Source: Eucalyptus grandis (taxonomy: Eukaryota > Streptophyta > Magnoliopsida > Myrtales > Myrtaceae). From it: a stretch of 64,000 bases of DNA. This document shows positions 1 through 11,560 of this stretch, in pieces; the stretch's first letter is position 1, and each line of letters begins with the position of its first letter. The position numbers were made by a program, and so were the translations under genes. Location of the stretch: positions 51,472,331 through 51,536,330 of the forward strand of contig NC_052618.1 of assembly GCF_016545825.1 (NCBI RefSeq), read 5' to 3'. The notes under the pieces were generated by a model. The model was not told the DNA's origin and made no database searches. It saw only the letters and a program-made list of their open reading frames with translations.

Positions 1-193
1 TCAAGTACCTGGCTGATTGTGTTGCGGCTTTTTGATCAGCCATTCTGTAGTACATTATGTATGGTTATGAGCACCAAATATTCCTCTCCTTGACCTAGAC
101 TATAATACACCCGTTAGTCAAGTATCATGGTTCCTAATAATAAAAGTCAATACCCCTCTCTCTGTTTTTTTTTTTTTTTTTTTTTTTTTGCAG

Positions 194-3100
194 GAGATGT
201 CCCTGTCAAGTGATAGGTACCAAAACACTTTGAGAGAGATCCGTTCAAGAGGCGATAATTTTGAAGACGACGAAAAGGGCATCAAGATAATGAAAGAGGA
301 CTGGATGAGACTGCATTTTCACATAGCTTCCCACAACAACTTCCCTACCGGGACTGGTCTGGCTTCTTCAGCAGCTGGTTTTGCTTGTCTTGGTAATTAA
401 AAAAGTGCCTTCGCCTCACTTAGTTCCTTGAGTTTATGATAAGTGATCGTAACTCATTATCGGCACACACTATGGATATATGATGGTAATAATAGATGGT
501 ACAAATTAACCAAAACAACGTTTCGAAGATGGATTTGAGGCAGAATGTGATGACAATACGTTCTCCTTTGGAAGAGCAACATTCCGTGTTTTACGTGCCC
601 TCAAAATTGGGCCGGCCTTCCCAAATTCGATGTTCGCGGGCCTAGGAATTTCGTTAAGCGTGTCCAACCCGCCGACCGATCACCATGAAATCATACACTC
701 TATCTTCCTTTTTCTTCCCTGAAACTTTGGCCCCTTTAAATCATTCTTGTCAATTTGATGTCACTTAAGATTGGATTACTTTCATGTTTTTGCAGTTTTT
801 GCCCTTGCCAAACTGATGAATGTGAAGGATGACATGAGCCAGCTATCCACCGTAGCAAGGTGCTTATTAATTCATCAGTCTTCTTAATTTCAAAAGCCTG
901 AGTCATGTAAAAGAATCAGAATCAGATGTAAGGTATGTCCATTCATGAGAGACATAATATAGGCATGCATCGATGACTGACAAAGGGTCTAGGGAGGCTT
1001 GTCGTTCTCAGCTGCTTGTGCTTTGTCCAATTTTAAACAGTAGTGTATCATACATATGAAGCTTACATATAAAGTTGTTATATCTCGCCCTGTACTAGAA
1101 TTCTATGTCAACCTGCAGGCTAGGTTCAGGGAGCGCGTGCCGGAGTTTACATGGTGGATTTGTCAAGTGGGTCTTGGGAAAGGTGTGTGTTATCACCAAC
1201 TACCAATGCTCTTGCATGTTTTCATTTCTTTGGTAGTGACCACTGAAACACAAACAAGGAATGTTATGCGTTTCGTAAGTTTCCTCACAAAGCTCGTGAT
1301 GGTTAGATTACATGAATATATATATTTCTTTTACAGGATGAGAAAAAGGGGAAAGACAGCTTTGCAATTCAACTGGAGGATGAGAAACACTGGGAGGATC
1401 TTGTAATTCTGATAGCGGTGGTATGTAGTCATGCATATGGGGCTCTGGCTTACAATCACTTGTTTAAGCAAAGGAGCATGTATCATGTGTCTTTCCAGAT
1501 TGAGTGGTTTGCGAGCCTGGCTCCACAGTTCTTAAAATCATCACCTAGACTTTTAGGAACGATGTGCTGGGCTCTATAACTCAGTTTCCCAAGAATCATG
1601 TGTCTCTTAAAGTCTGTGTGGATTTAAGCAAAAAATTCTTTATAAAATACACAATATGAAGCAAATAATTATTTACTTCGTGAAAGAAACATAGTAGTCC
1701 CGAATGTAGCCAAATGAGGACATGGCTTTACCTGATCAATCTTCACTGGGTGCATATCACATGCCTGTAATGTCGTATATATTGCACCTCCAAGTAGGAT
1801 AACTTCTTGAGTGTGTGTTTGCGCTGACCTGCCATCAGTGAGGACTGCTCCCTCTATGACATAACTCAATACTTTCGTAAACTCAAATGCAGTGTCGATG
1901 TTCTTTCCGTTCTCTGTTCTTGGCTTACCTTAATCACCCACCGCCCCTAATTCAAACCTGTCACTCTGGCAATCACTTACTCTATTAGCTTAGCCATAAG
2001 CCACCAAGAACTATTTCATAAGTCAATTCCTCTATTTCTTCTGGTTAAGCCAAAAAATACACATTTTGACTATATGAATTGTGTGTGTGCTGCACCAAGC
2101 TTCTTCCACCAGATCTTGTTTTTCGTTGATGTAGGTGAGTTCCCAGCAAAAGGAGATAAGTAGTGCCAAGGGGGCGCCCCTAACTGTTGCAACTAGTCCG
2201 TTTTTACATTACCGAGCAAAGGTTCGTTTCAGCTCCTCTGTTCTCCTACTTAGCAGCATAAGATTTGTTATCGAGCAAAGGTTCATTTTTATGCAATGAT
2301 ATCCTCATGGCGATTTTCGTTCCCCCCCTGAAGTTCAGATTGCTTGCTCCTGCTTTGAGATTTGCATGGTGTATAACTGTTTCTGGTTTATTTATGCATA
2401 TTGAGAGATTTAACTGTCTTGACACTAAATATTGGGCCAAAGGAAGTGGTACCGAAACGCATCGTAGAAATGGAGAGGGCCATTCAAAGTCGCGACTTTG
2501 CAACTTTTGCAAAATTGACCTGTGCAGACAGTAACCAGTTCCACGCGACCTGTCTGGATACATCCCCACCTCTGTTTTACATGAATGATACATCCCACAG
2601 GCGAGTTCATTCTCAAGTCAGAGGGCTGATGTAATTTCAGTTATCTGCAATTTTAATTGATACGACCTGCTAGTTGAACTTGAGGTTTGCTGTACTTCAG
2701 GATAATCAACTGTGTGGAGAAATTGAATCGTCATGAAGGAGTTCCTCAGGTTATCTTTACTGCCCTATTCCCTTTATTTTGTTTTCACGCAAAAGAAAGA
2801 GAATGAAGATAGATGATTCATTTTGTTTACTCGAATTTTTTCACTCCTGAGAAATTTGACATTGTACATCTAAATTTGCTCTGCATCGATGGCAATGTGG
2901 AAGACTCAAGACTATTTCATTAGTAAAATGACTTGAAGATTGTCTTTTTCCTGTTCTTTTTGTTACAAAGAACACTATAAGGAAATGCACTCGATCTATA
3001 ACCTGAAATCAGTGCTTGTCAACAGTTACACGAATTGATGGAAACTCTAATTCTGAGAATTATCCTTATTGATTTTGCAGGGGGCATACACTTATGATGC

Positions 3101-3890
3101 TGGGTGTAATGGATTTCTCTTCGCCCGTGACAGGAAGGCAGCAGCACTTTTGCTGCAAAGGCTGCTATATTACTTCCCTCCAAATCCCGACACTGACCTA
3201 AGCAGGTATAATGTTACATGCACAAGTCCATTTGAATGGTTGTTCTCCTGATGTGGTAAATCCTAAAATTCTCTCACGCAGTTCATCAGGTCAAAATGCA
3301 TTTTATTGACATGAACCCCTGCAATTTAGCACCATAGGAAGTGCCAGTGACGCTGTGGAAGTTCCCTTTGCTTTAAGTCATAAGGATGAAAGCATCGTCG
3401 TGAATATCCCTGTGCTACTCAATCACAGTTCACATTTTCATTAGAAAAACTTTGACCGGCTATTATTCTCCATTCAGTCTTTACCCTATGTTAATAAAAA
3501 CTCTAAAAGAATCACAAAATTGATTCTGGTCGCAATTGCAAACTTATTTGGAAATGCCACTGAATTGAGCGGCTGAAAGATGGGAAGACCCCATTGTAAC
3601 TGCCACCGCCCACAGGCATCCTTATGGATGTATCCTAATACGCCATTTACTATTTTGTTTCTTCCAGCTACATTCTTGGGGACAAGTCCATCCTGAAAGA
3701 TGCGGGCTTGGAGAATATAAATGACGTTGAGAAATTGCCAGCTCCTCCAGAAATTCAGGACGAAGTCCCTGCACAGAGATTCAGAGGCAATATCAGCTAT
3801 TTCATCTGCACAAGGCCTGGACCAGGTCCGGTTATGGTTTCTGATCAAGGTCAGGCTCTTTTGGATCCTGTTACCGGGTTTCCCAAGTGA
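194..3890 (+). CDS. MVD: Diphosphomevalonate decarboxylase, 3' part (nine exons; 5' end outside window)
   Basis: This enzyme makes isopentenyl diphosphate by ATP-dependent decarboxylation of mevalonate diphosphate, the last step of the mevalonate pathway. Joined exons are 194-392, 796-859, 1119-1182, 1337-1420, 2135-2221, 2443-2600, 2701-2749, 3081-3205 and 3668-3890 (TGA). The frame stays open throughout. The GHMP-kinase loop ([15 protein letters not shown]) is in the first exon seen, and the phosphate-binding SGSACRS motif at 1126-1150 is intact. The C-terminal ICTRPGPGP segment matches the plant family. The intron after 2600 appears to use a GC donor. Several positions that are near-invariant in plant MVD differ: MRxSVETS is replaced by APLTVATS in the 2135-2221 exon, and FDAGPNA is replaced by YDAGCNG in the 3081-3205 exon, although the Asp is kept. 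The N-terminal exons lie upstream of base 1. Family assignment is firm; full activity is not assured. Confidence 0.95.
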
Positions 3891-3892
3891 AC

Positions 3893-5890
3893 TGGGGGAG
3901 GTTTTATGCTTGTCCTGTCATTGTATTTGTTTCTACTTGTATTTGATTTGGTCCTATAAGATCAAGATAGCTCTATATCTGATGTGATTTACAGAAACAA
4001 TTTGCTGATGTTCCTAATATTATCCGGTCTTCAGGCTGTATATTGACCTTGTATTGTATCATATCCACATAAATCATCAACTTCAACAAGTTTGGTAGCA
4101 TGATATGATGGATACTCTGTCCAGTCTGGTTGACTAAACTGTTTGAATTGATCACTAGGCTCTTCTAGTTGAATACAGTTGCAGAGTTTTCCGATCCCTA
4201 CGCTTTATCTACACTGAAAAATTCACTGAATTATGAAGGGTGCCTTTGGAGAAATACTCAGAGATGTTATCAATAAGTAGAATCCTTCAATTATTATGCT
4301 GAACAAAATCCTTATATTGAGATTTCAGATGAAACCAACACTGTTGGTGCCTAAACAGGTCAATTATCATCCTCCATTTTAATGTCTCTCAAGCCTTCTT
4401 CATGATTTCAACAAGATCCAAAGTCCCCTAGCAAAAAGAGGGAATTCGAAGCCAATGCCTGAATATGTGGGTTTCCCAAGTCAATAATTTCATCAAGAGT
4501 GACTTCATTGTCATCCATAACGGCAAACGTATGGGAACAGAGCACACTATGAGAAATGAGAATCACTTCAAAGGACGAACCATCTGAAGAACACAGAGGA
4601 CCAGGGAAAAATAGAGCCAAGTATGAAATCGACTCTACCTCTGACCAACTATAAGTGTCTTCACTATAGCTTCACTCACTCCATCAGCATAAGCTAAGAA
4701 TGTCCGGCACCGGGTTGCTCTTGGTACAGAATCCACAAAAGCTTCTGTGCAATTACTGTTGAAGCAAAACGGGGACTAGCCTATCTTCGTCACCTTGCCA
4801 TAGATGCACCAATTTTTCCTTGTTCAGGAAAGGGTTCTCAATTTCCGCAGGATTGAAATCCCAACTCCTGAAGCCAACCATCATGTCCCGGTGGATCGAC
4901 TCGAAAGTGAACTTTATTGAATTTTTATGCTCATCTTGTCATAATTCTGGGTTTTGTAATATCTATTTGTATTTCTGATTTGGTCCAAGAAGACCAAGAT
5001 GGCTCTATACCTGATATGATGTGGAGAAATAATCTGCTGATGTTCCTAATATTTGCTATCCAGTGTCTTCAGGTTGTGAATGGAAAACTTTTTGTCGGTA
5101 TCATATCCACGTAAATCACCAATTTCAACAAGTTCGGTAGTATGGTATGACAGATCTTCCATCCAGTCTGGTTGACTAGAACTGTTGAGTTATTCACTAG
5201 GCTCTTAGCTGAATATAATCGAAGAGTTTCTCGATCTCTTACGCCTCATCTGCACTGAAAAATTCTTTGAAAGGGTGCCTTCGGAGAACTACTTACAGAT
5301 GTTATCAGTAAGTAAATATATTTAAATTTCTTGCTGAACAAAAGCCTCTTATAATGACATTAACAGATGAAGAGCAACATGAGACGGTGCCTAAACAGGT
5401 CAGTTATCATCCTCCATTTTATTGCATCACAAGCCCTCTTTATGATTCAAAGCCACCAAGCAAAAAGAGGGAATTCAAAGCCAATAGCTGAATATCTGGG
5501 TTAACATTCTTAACTCTTCGTAAAACAAACCATCTCCATCTGAAGAACACGTGGATGAGGGAAAAATAGAGCTCACTACGAAATCAACTCTATTTCTGGC
5601 CAGTTATAAGTGCCTTCAGAATAGCTTCACCCATCCCATCAGCATAAGGGAAAAAATGCCCGGCACCGGGCAGCTCGTGGTACTGAATTTATGAAAGCTT
5701 CTGTGCAATGTGCCGTTGAAGCGAAACGGGGAATAGCCTATCATCCTTGCCTTGCCACAGATGCACTGCTCCTTCCTTGTTCGGAAAGGGGTTCTCGATA
5801 TCCATAGGACCAAAACTCCCAACTCCCGAAACCGACCACCATGTCCCGAAGGATAGACTCCGCTTCTCCTTGTTGCCTCATGATCACCCG
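3893..5890. repeat. Two direct repeats of about 1 kb downstream of MVD
   Basis: Bases of about 3893-4910 and 4911-5890 are diverged direct copies. Both begin with sequence like the 3' flank of MVD (compare 3945-4030 with 4975-5070). Both continue through the same order of anonymous blocks. Both end in an antisense remnant of the last exon of the alpha/beta-hydrolase family. The second copy runs on into the longer hydrolase pseudogene. The pattern suggests unequal exchange between neighbouring hydrolase copies that picked up MVD 3' sequence. Confidence 0.75.
4626..4910 (-). pseudogene. Fragment of alpha/beta-hydrolase last exon
   Basis: Read on the minus strand, this stretch aligns with the last exon of the intact hydrolase at 13663-13971. 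The segment around the HRDMMVGF motif and the PGAGH-like segment are recognisable, but the frame is broken and no other exon is present. It is a dead fragment of the same tandem family. Confidence 0.7.
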
Positions 5891-6264
5891 CGACTGTAAA
5901 TCATACTGCGAGAGAGAGAGAGAGCAAAAGTTACTGCATCATTGCGGCGCTCCATCATGTTGGGGATGATTTCCATGTCTTGATGGCCCAAGATGTGGGG
6001 GGCACGAGTGACGACGCTGGATGCGGGGAGCCACATTTGGGTGTTCCACCAGTAGGTAAGCCAAGGGCCATACTAGTGAACCACTCTGAGTGCCTACTGG
6101 TCCTGTGGTGGCTGCAAGTAGTAGGCTTCCTTGGATATGTTGACGGGAAACTCGGGCCTCCATTAGTTGATCACAGGAGCAGTGAGAGCTGCACCAGCTA
6201 ACCTGCCAGAGCTCATCGCCGTTAACAAGCGGATCTGGCGGGACAGCATGTGGCCAAGAAATGT

Positions 6265-6715
6265 TAGTGATAACGTAATTTTATAATGCAAAATATACAA
6301 AAAAATCTTTGATCTTTATGATTTTCACGATAAGAAGGATGAAGACATATTTTTATCTAGAGAGAAACCTTCAAAATATTTATTGCGGAAACCCAAAGAG
6401 TTGAAGAAATCTGATTTCTTTCCCTTAACCCACTTTTTCTTAACGTATTCTGTCTGATGGAGGATAGAATACGACATAAGTTTTTCACATTATATGTGGA
6501 GAGAGTAGTGAACTCTTATTAATACATATTATCAACAAGTGTCTTTCATCAAAGCGTCCTTTTTTTTAAGTTCCATGAGAGTCGCATCTTTTCGGAAGAA
6601 ATAGTAACTTAATAATACCCTAGAGTTATAACTTCTCATAACCAACACATTTTAGCATTTATATATTTATTAAACCATCAATTAATAACATCACGTGGGC
6701 TACACAATAATTCTT
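6265..6715. mobile_element. AT-rich insertion in pseudogene intron (approximate ends)
   Basis: Comparison with the intact copy (14400-14450) shows matching flanks interrupted here by about 450 bp of AT-rich sequence without coding potential. The ends were inferred only from where similarity stops, and no terminal repeat was resolved. It is probably a small nonautonomous transposon or a remnant of one. Confidence 0.5.
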
Positions 6716-7060
6716 ACAAGAATAATCGAGGAAATTTAGCTGAGAGACTCTAGAGTAGTTTTCCTTACTTCATTGCAATAGTCACTACTTCTATGGTTGC
6801 TTTGTTTTATTATGTAGCTTGCTCAATCGACAGGCTTGAGCCAGGTCGGTCTCAAGCTGTTGAGCATTGTCAGTGCTTGGGCCATGAGTCATGACTAGGT
6901 CCACAACCAGGCCAATATTTATGCACAGCCACCTCCCCTGCTTCTTTTGTAACGTCATTTTCGCACATTGGTCGAGAATCACATGACCAACCAAGCTCAT
7001 CAGGGCTCGCGAGGCGCCAGGCCCATGATCACATGTATTGCCCTTAAAGGGTTGCATTTA

Positions 7061-7552
7061 ACGGAAAAATTATAAATAAGAACTCGAAATACTATTATTT
7101 TTTCAAATAAAAATCTGAAACAGATTTTATTTCAAATGATATCAGTCTCATTAGCTAGCAAAAAATTCTGGCCGATAAGTGATATTTTCTTTCAAATACA
7201 ATTTAAATTTAAATTAAAGTAGATTAAAAGAAAAGCGCAAAGACAGAGGCGGAAGGATAAGAGGGCTTCCTCCCATGTGTTTTTTTTTTTTTTTTTTTTT
7301 TGAGTTTGGAAAGAAAAAATAGAAATAAAAAGAAAGAAATTTAAAAACAAATTGTCCTTTCACCAAACAGTAAGTTTAAGCCATTCTTAAAACTTATATA
7401 ATTACTTTAAGCTCTTATTTGAAATGAAATATACTTTAGGCCCTTCTTTAAGAATATAAGAGCACTTCGAATTCTTATTTGAAATAATATCAACTTCATA
7501 TCTTTATTTAAGAAAACGAAAGCACTTCAAGCTTTTATTCGAAATTTTCCTA
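7061..7552. mobile_element. AT-rich element with imperfect inverted ends
   Basis: This stretch is absent from the matching position of the intact hydrolase copy (around 14690-14710). Its two ends are imperfect inverted repeats: acggaaaaattataaataag on the left, and a right end whose complement begins aggaaaatttcgaataaaag. The right third (7370-7550) holds about three degenerate 67-bp direct repeats built on an ATTTGAAAT core. It is probably a MITE-like element. Confidence 0.6.
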
Positions 7553-8376
7553 GCAGTATGCAATCCTGTCCTAAAAATTGATGCTTGCTATTTTCTAGCC
7601 AACCAAAGACAACGCAATCCTTTCTAAATGGCTGATGAACTTCTACTTAAGTTGGTGTATATACCCCCCAAGTCGCCTAGCCTCCCATGGAGTGCCCAAC
7701 CGCATAGAACTTATCCCTAATCCGAACTGATCAGCACAATCTTCTGCATCTGGAGCCACACCCTTCGGCGTCCTTTTCGTGTCCACGTCACTTTCTCCAT
7801 ATCCAGGTTTATCAAATGACAAGGCGCACACCTTCTATTCCTCAAGAACCACCTGAACAATGCGACCAAACATGGACTAACTCAATTGTCAGAACTGGCT
7901 GTTGATGTTAGAATGCAAAGGGTCAGTCTCATGAACATGGAATGATGAGTCAATTACAAGAAGAATTTTAAGTACCGGGGAAACATCCACTGCTATCACT
8001 GCATGGTGCCTACAGGAGTCCGAGCCGTGCACAAAGATGATCCTGTGTGTGGCCAATTCTCTTGGTACTCCATGCTCTTTGTGGGCCAAAATCGGCCATC
8101 CATGAGCCTTACTCGGGTTGCTGTGATGGGCGGACCGCCTAGAGAGCCACAAGTTTTCGGCGGCGAAGGGCGGATGCCCTGATATGCTAATGCAGACAGT
8201 GTGACCAGAACGAGAGCTGTGATTCCTCTCAGCATTCCTGGAAAGTGCAGCAAAAATCTGTCGAAGATGTTCATGAGTAGGCACGCCTTCATCTCCCTTC
8301 AGGTACTACAGTTAGATTTTGGATTCGTGACAAGAATGCAAGTAGAAGACTTCAAGGAAGAAGCCCTTGGAGGCTT

Positions 8377-9151
8377 AGGGCGCATTTGACAACTAGCCAA
8401 ATAGTATTTAATTCTGTTTTTTTGTTCCTGGAAGTAGAATGGAACAAAAATTCGTTTGGTAAATTTTTTGCTCTCAGGAAAAAAATTGTTTACAAGAATA
8501 GATTTGGAGTAGAATCGAGAAGTAAAAAAAGTTGATCATTTATTACCGGGAACAATTCCAATATCAAGCCAATCGAAATTTTTCTTTTCTTTTCTCGTCT
8601 TCTTTCTTTCTTGTTTTTCTTTCTTTTCTCTTCATTTTCCACCACTACCGGCATCGGCCACTATTGCCGCCGCCGCTAATTGCCGGCAATCAGTTGAGTG
8701 AGCTCCGGTGAGCTTACCGGAGGCTCACTAGGCTAGGGCGAGGTTCGATGAGCTCGCCTAACCAAGCGGGGTTTGACCGAACTCGCCCAACTGTTGGCGA
8801 GACAGAAGATCGCTAAATTTGGGTGAGGTCAAGCCTCGCTTAGCCCAACTAGGGCTTGGCTGAAGAGGTGCAGTTGAGCTGGGGGTTAGCGACCCTCTAG
8901 CAAGGTCGTCGGCCCTCGTCTAGCTAGTTGCCGATCATCTCAAGGCCGGCGATCAACTGAGGAAATAGATAAAAGAACAGAAGTAAAACAAAATTGATTT
9001 AGAGATTTTGAGTACGGTGCAAAATGCAATTGTATCTCAAAAATAAAAATTTTGAATAGTTATTGAATGTCTTCAAATACTTAAAATCTGTTCTCAAGAA
9101 CAGAATTAAAGAAAATAATTTTTTCGAAAATAAAATGGTTACCAAACACGT
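8377..9151. mobile_element. MITE family 1, copy 1 (type I core)
   Basis: The termini read AGGGCGCATTTGACAAC at the left and GTTACCAAACACGT at the right, forming imperfect inverted repeats. They are flanked by a 3-bp CTT duplication (8374-8376 and 9152-9154). Inside the ends are A/T-rich arms containing TTCTGTT and GAACAAAAA blocks. The centre (about 8640-8960) is GC-rich and made of GGCGAGG and CTCGCC-like runs. The same ends occur at 9866, 10666 and 29772. No transposase is present. Confidence 0.8.
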
Positions 9152-9154
9152 CTT

Positions 9155-9865
9155 TAATTTCTACACGCTGCTGGTGGGTGCAGTTTTTCTTGATTGGTTT
9201 CTTGTAAATGCATTAATGAGCATCAAGCCTATTTACGGGCCTTCTTGGCCGACACCGACTGCAAAATTTTAACTGCTTTTTCAATGACATTGTTCTCGCT
9301 TTTAACCTCAACCACAAGGCTCATTAGAGACCTGTCGGCACCACCACTACGGCCACCAAGAAATGTCCTGAAACTGGTGGAGGCTTAGGCTTTTCTAGTC
9401 ATTATGAACTTCAACAGTTACCGCCGGTTTTGTACCAAAAGTTCGGAGTACTAGGATTTTACGGGTTCTCCACGTTTCATGCTGGATTGAACAGAGCCCG
9501 TGCAATTATTAGCCCCCTCTCTACCCGATGTCACTCATGGAAAGAAACTCGGACAAATTCAAAAGGACGAGACCTCGATCCAAGGAAGAAGCTGCACAGC
9601 CATAGTATCCAAGCAAGTTAAGACTCTTCATGTGGAGGCAGAGAGAGAGAGAGGTGATTCTTGTTGAAGCAACTGATACTTGCCTAGAAAACTCAATAAC
9701 GTTCACAGCTCCAAAATTCCATCAAAAACTAGTGTACATATACACTCAAAACTTAGGGAGAAGGGAAAATAGTCCAAAAGGGAGGTGAACTTCTTGAACA
9801 TCTAGTACAAGATCCCCAAAAATAGTACAATTCTTGAAACAGAGCAACAAGAAAGAAAGATCCTA
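9155..9865. other. Upstream flank of the hydrolase pseudogene
   Basis: This stretch matches, with divergence, the region upstream of the intact hydrolase. Compare 9485-9515 with 15590-15620, 9620-9695 with 15750-15850 (including a GA-rich tract), and 9730-9830 with 16065-16215. It is probably the decayed promoter and 5'UTR exon region of the pseudogene. No gene of its own was seen. Confidence 0.6.
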
Positions 9866-10566
9866 AGGCCTGCATGATAACGTTTCTATTTCTCTCAATT
9901 CCTGTTCTTTTATTTTGTTCTTTTATTTTCCAGAATAAAAAAAGAACAAAAATTCATTTGGTAACACTAACTTATTTTTCTATTCCCCGAAATAGAAAAG
10001 TGGCCGGAAAATAGATTTGGTATAGAAACAATAAACAAAAAAAAATAGTTTCTTATTCCTAGAAACAATTTCTAGAAATAAGTTCTTTTTTTCTTTTTTT
10101 TTTTTTTTTGGTTCTTCTTCCTTGTTGCGGCCACTACCAGCCACCTACCATCTACTGGCCACCTCCGACCGCTTGCGGCCACCATCAACCGACCGTCGGA
10201 AGCAGTCGTCGCCGCCTCCCGACCGTTGGCAAAGGTCACCGCCACCCACAACCCACCGGCCACTACCCACAGCCCATCGGCCAACGACCACCACCAACCG
10301 CCGACGGTCAACGGTCCTACGGCGACGGGCGGCAATCATGTGATGGCAAGCGACGGTCCGTGAATAAGAAGAAAAATAAATAAATATAAAAATTTATAAA
10401 TTTTTACCAAACGCATTTCTATTCTTTTTCTATTCCAAGAATATATATTTTGTATAATTATCAAATACCTTATTTTACTAAGAAATTGTTCTCTGGAGTA
10501 GAAATAGAAAAGAACAATTAAAGAAAAAAATAGTTTCCCGAAATAGAAATGTTGCCATGCGTACCC
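9866..10566. mobile_element. MITE family 1, copy 2 (type II core)
   Basis: The element begins AGGCCTGCATGATAAC and ends GTTGCCATGCGTACCC, with a flanking CTA duplication (9863-9865 and 10567-10569). Its arms match copies 1, 3 and 4. The core at about 10125-10345 is a run of GGCCACC and GCCGCC-like units that gives long proline/arginine-rich open frames on both strands. These frames are compositional artefacts, not genes. The matching site at about 16250 is empty. Confidence 0.8.
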
Positions 10567-10665
10567 CTAGTTACGGGTAGTCCACACTCCGACAAAAAAG
10601 GAACTGATCTTGAATTTCAGAAAGGAAAATTCTTACCCTACTCCCAAGGTAAGAGAAGGACACTA

Positions 10666-11449
10666 AGGCTGCGCATGGTAACATTTCTGCTTCTTAGAAT
10701 TTCTGTTATTTTGTTCCCTAGAACAAAAAAGAAGAAGAGAAACTCGTTTGATTACGCCAAATTGTTTTTCTATTCTAAGGAATAGAAAGTTAGCACATGA
10801 ATAGATTTGGAGTAGAAACGAGAAACAAAAAAAATTGCTTCGTTCCCGAGAATAATTTTTAGAAATAAGTCAATTTTTTTTTCTTTTATTCTTCTCTCTT
10901 GCCGCTATCATCTTCAACCGCTCGAAGGCACCACCGACTGCCGGCCGCCGCCGCCTGTCGTTAGTTGCCGCTCGCCATTGGCCACCACTTGCCATCAGCC
11001 ACTACCACTGCACGACTATCGGCCGCCAATTGCCAGCCGCCACCGCTGCCGCTGCACGACCGCCGGCCGCCGATCGTCCGGGCCGGGCCGCCGCCGCGCC
11101 GCCGCCGCTGCCGACCACTGGGACCGCGGCCGCCAACCATCACCGCCGACCGCCGCCGCACAGCCCATCGGCCGCCGAAGCGATCGTGCGGCGGCGGGCA
11201 AGTGGGCGGCAAATGGCGGCGGTGGCGGCCGACGATTCATGAGCAAGAATAAAAAAATAATAAATACAAAAAAGAAACTGTTGCGTTACAAAACGCATTT
11301 CTATTCTTTTTCTATTCCAAGAGTAGAAATTTTATATAGTTACCAAACATATTTTTTTACTCAGAAATTGTTCATCGGAATAGAAATAAAAAAGAACTAT
11401 TTCTGAAAAAAAAAACGCTTCCCCACCAAGAAGCGTTGTCATGCGTGCT
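10666..11449. mobile_element. MITE family 1, copy 3 (type II core)
   Basis: The ends are AGGCTGCGCATGGTAAC and GTTGTCATGCGTGCT, flanked by CTA on both sides (10663-10665 and 11450-11452). The very GC-rich core at about 10910-11240 consists of GCCGCC and GGCCGCC-like units and resembles that of copy 2. The spurious arginine/alanine-rich frames here are compositional. It lies only about 100 bp from copy 2. Confidence 0.8.
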
Positions 11450-11560
11450 CTAAATAAGTTAGCCAATTGAATGCAACCTTACCCATTTTGATTTTTCTCT
11501 CTTTTTTTATTTTTTTTTGGAATGAATGATTCTATTTATGATTCATTTTTTTAGGACTTA

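Larger units (their letters stand above)
5590..8235 (-). pseudogene. Alpha/beta-hydrolase pseudogene (tandem copy of the gene at 13663-15421)
   Basis: All four exons of the neighbouring intact gene have counterparts here: about 7970-8235, 7643-7850, 5935-6250 and 5590-5896. They are disabled. In the first exon the frame shifts after the RVRLMDG segment; the downstream part (KEHGVPRELATHR, then HGSDSCRHHAV) continues in another frame. The second exon keeps the FDKPGYGESD motif but loses frame before the nucleophile elbow. The last exon has a 1-base insertion near 5808 (TTTTGG where the intact copy has TTTGAT). Two AT-rich insertions lie in its second intron. A functional product is very unlikely. 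Confidence 0.85.

Noticed and set aside
10072..10383. Overlapping proline-, arginine- and alanine-rich open frames on both strands
   Set aside because: They fall in the GC-rich core of a MITE and reflect GCC/GGC repeat composition. Frames are open on both strands at once and match no protein.
10961..11406. Up to 142-codon open frames rich in Arg/Ala/Pro
   Set aside because: Same explanation: the core of MITE copy 3 with GCCGCC-like units.
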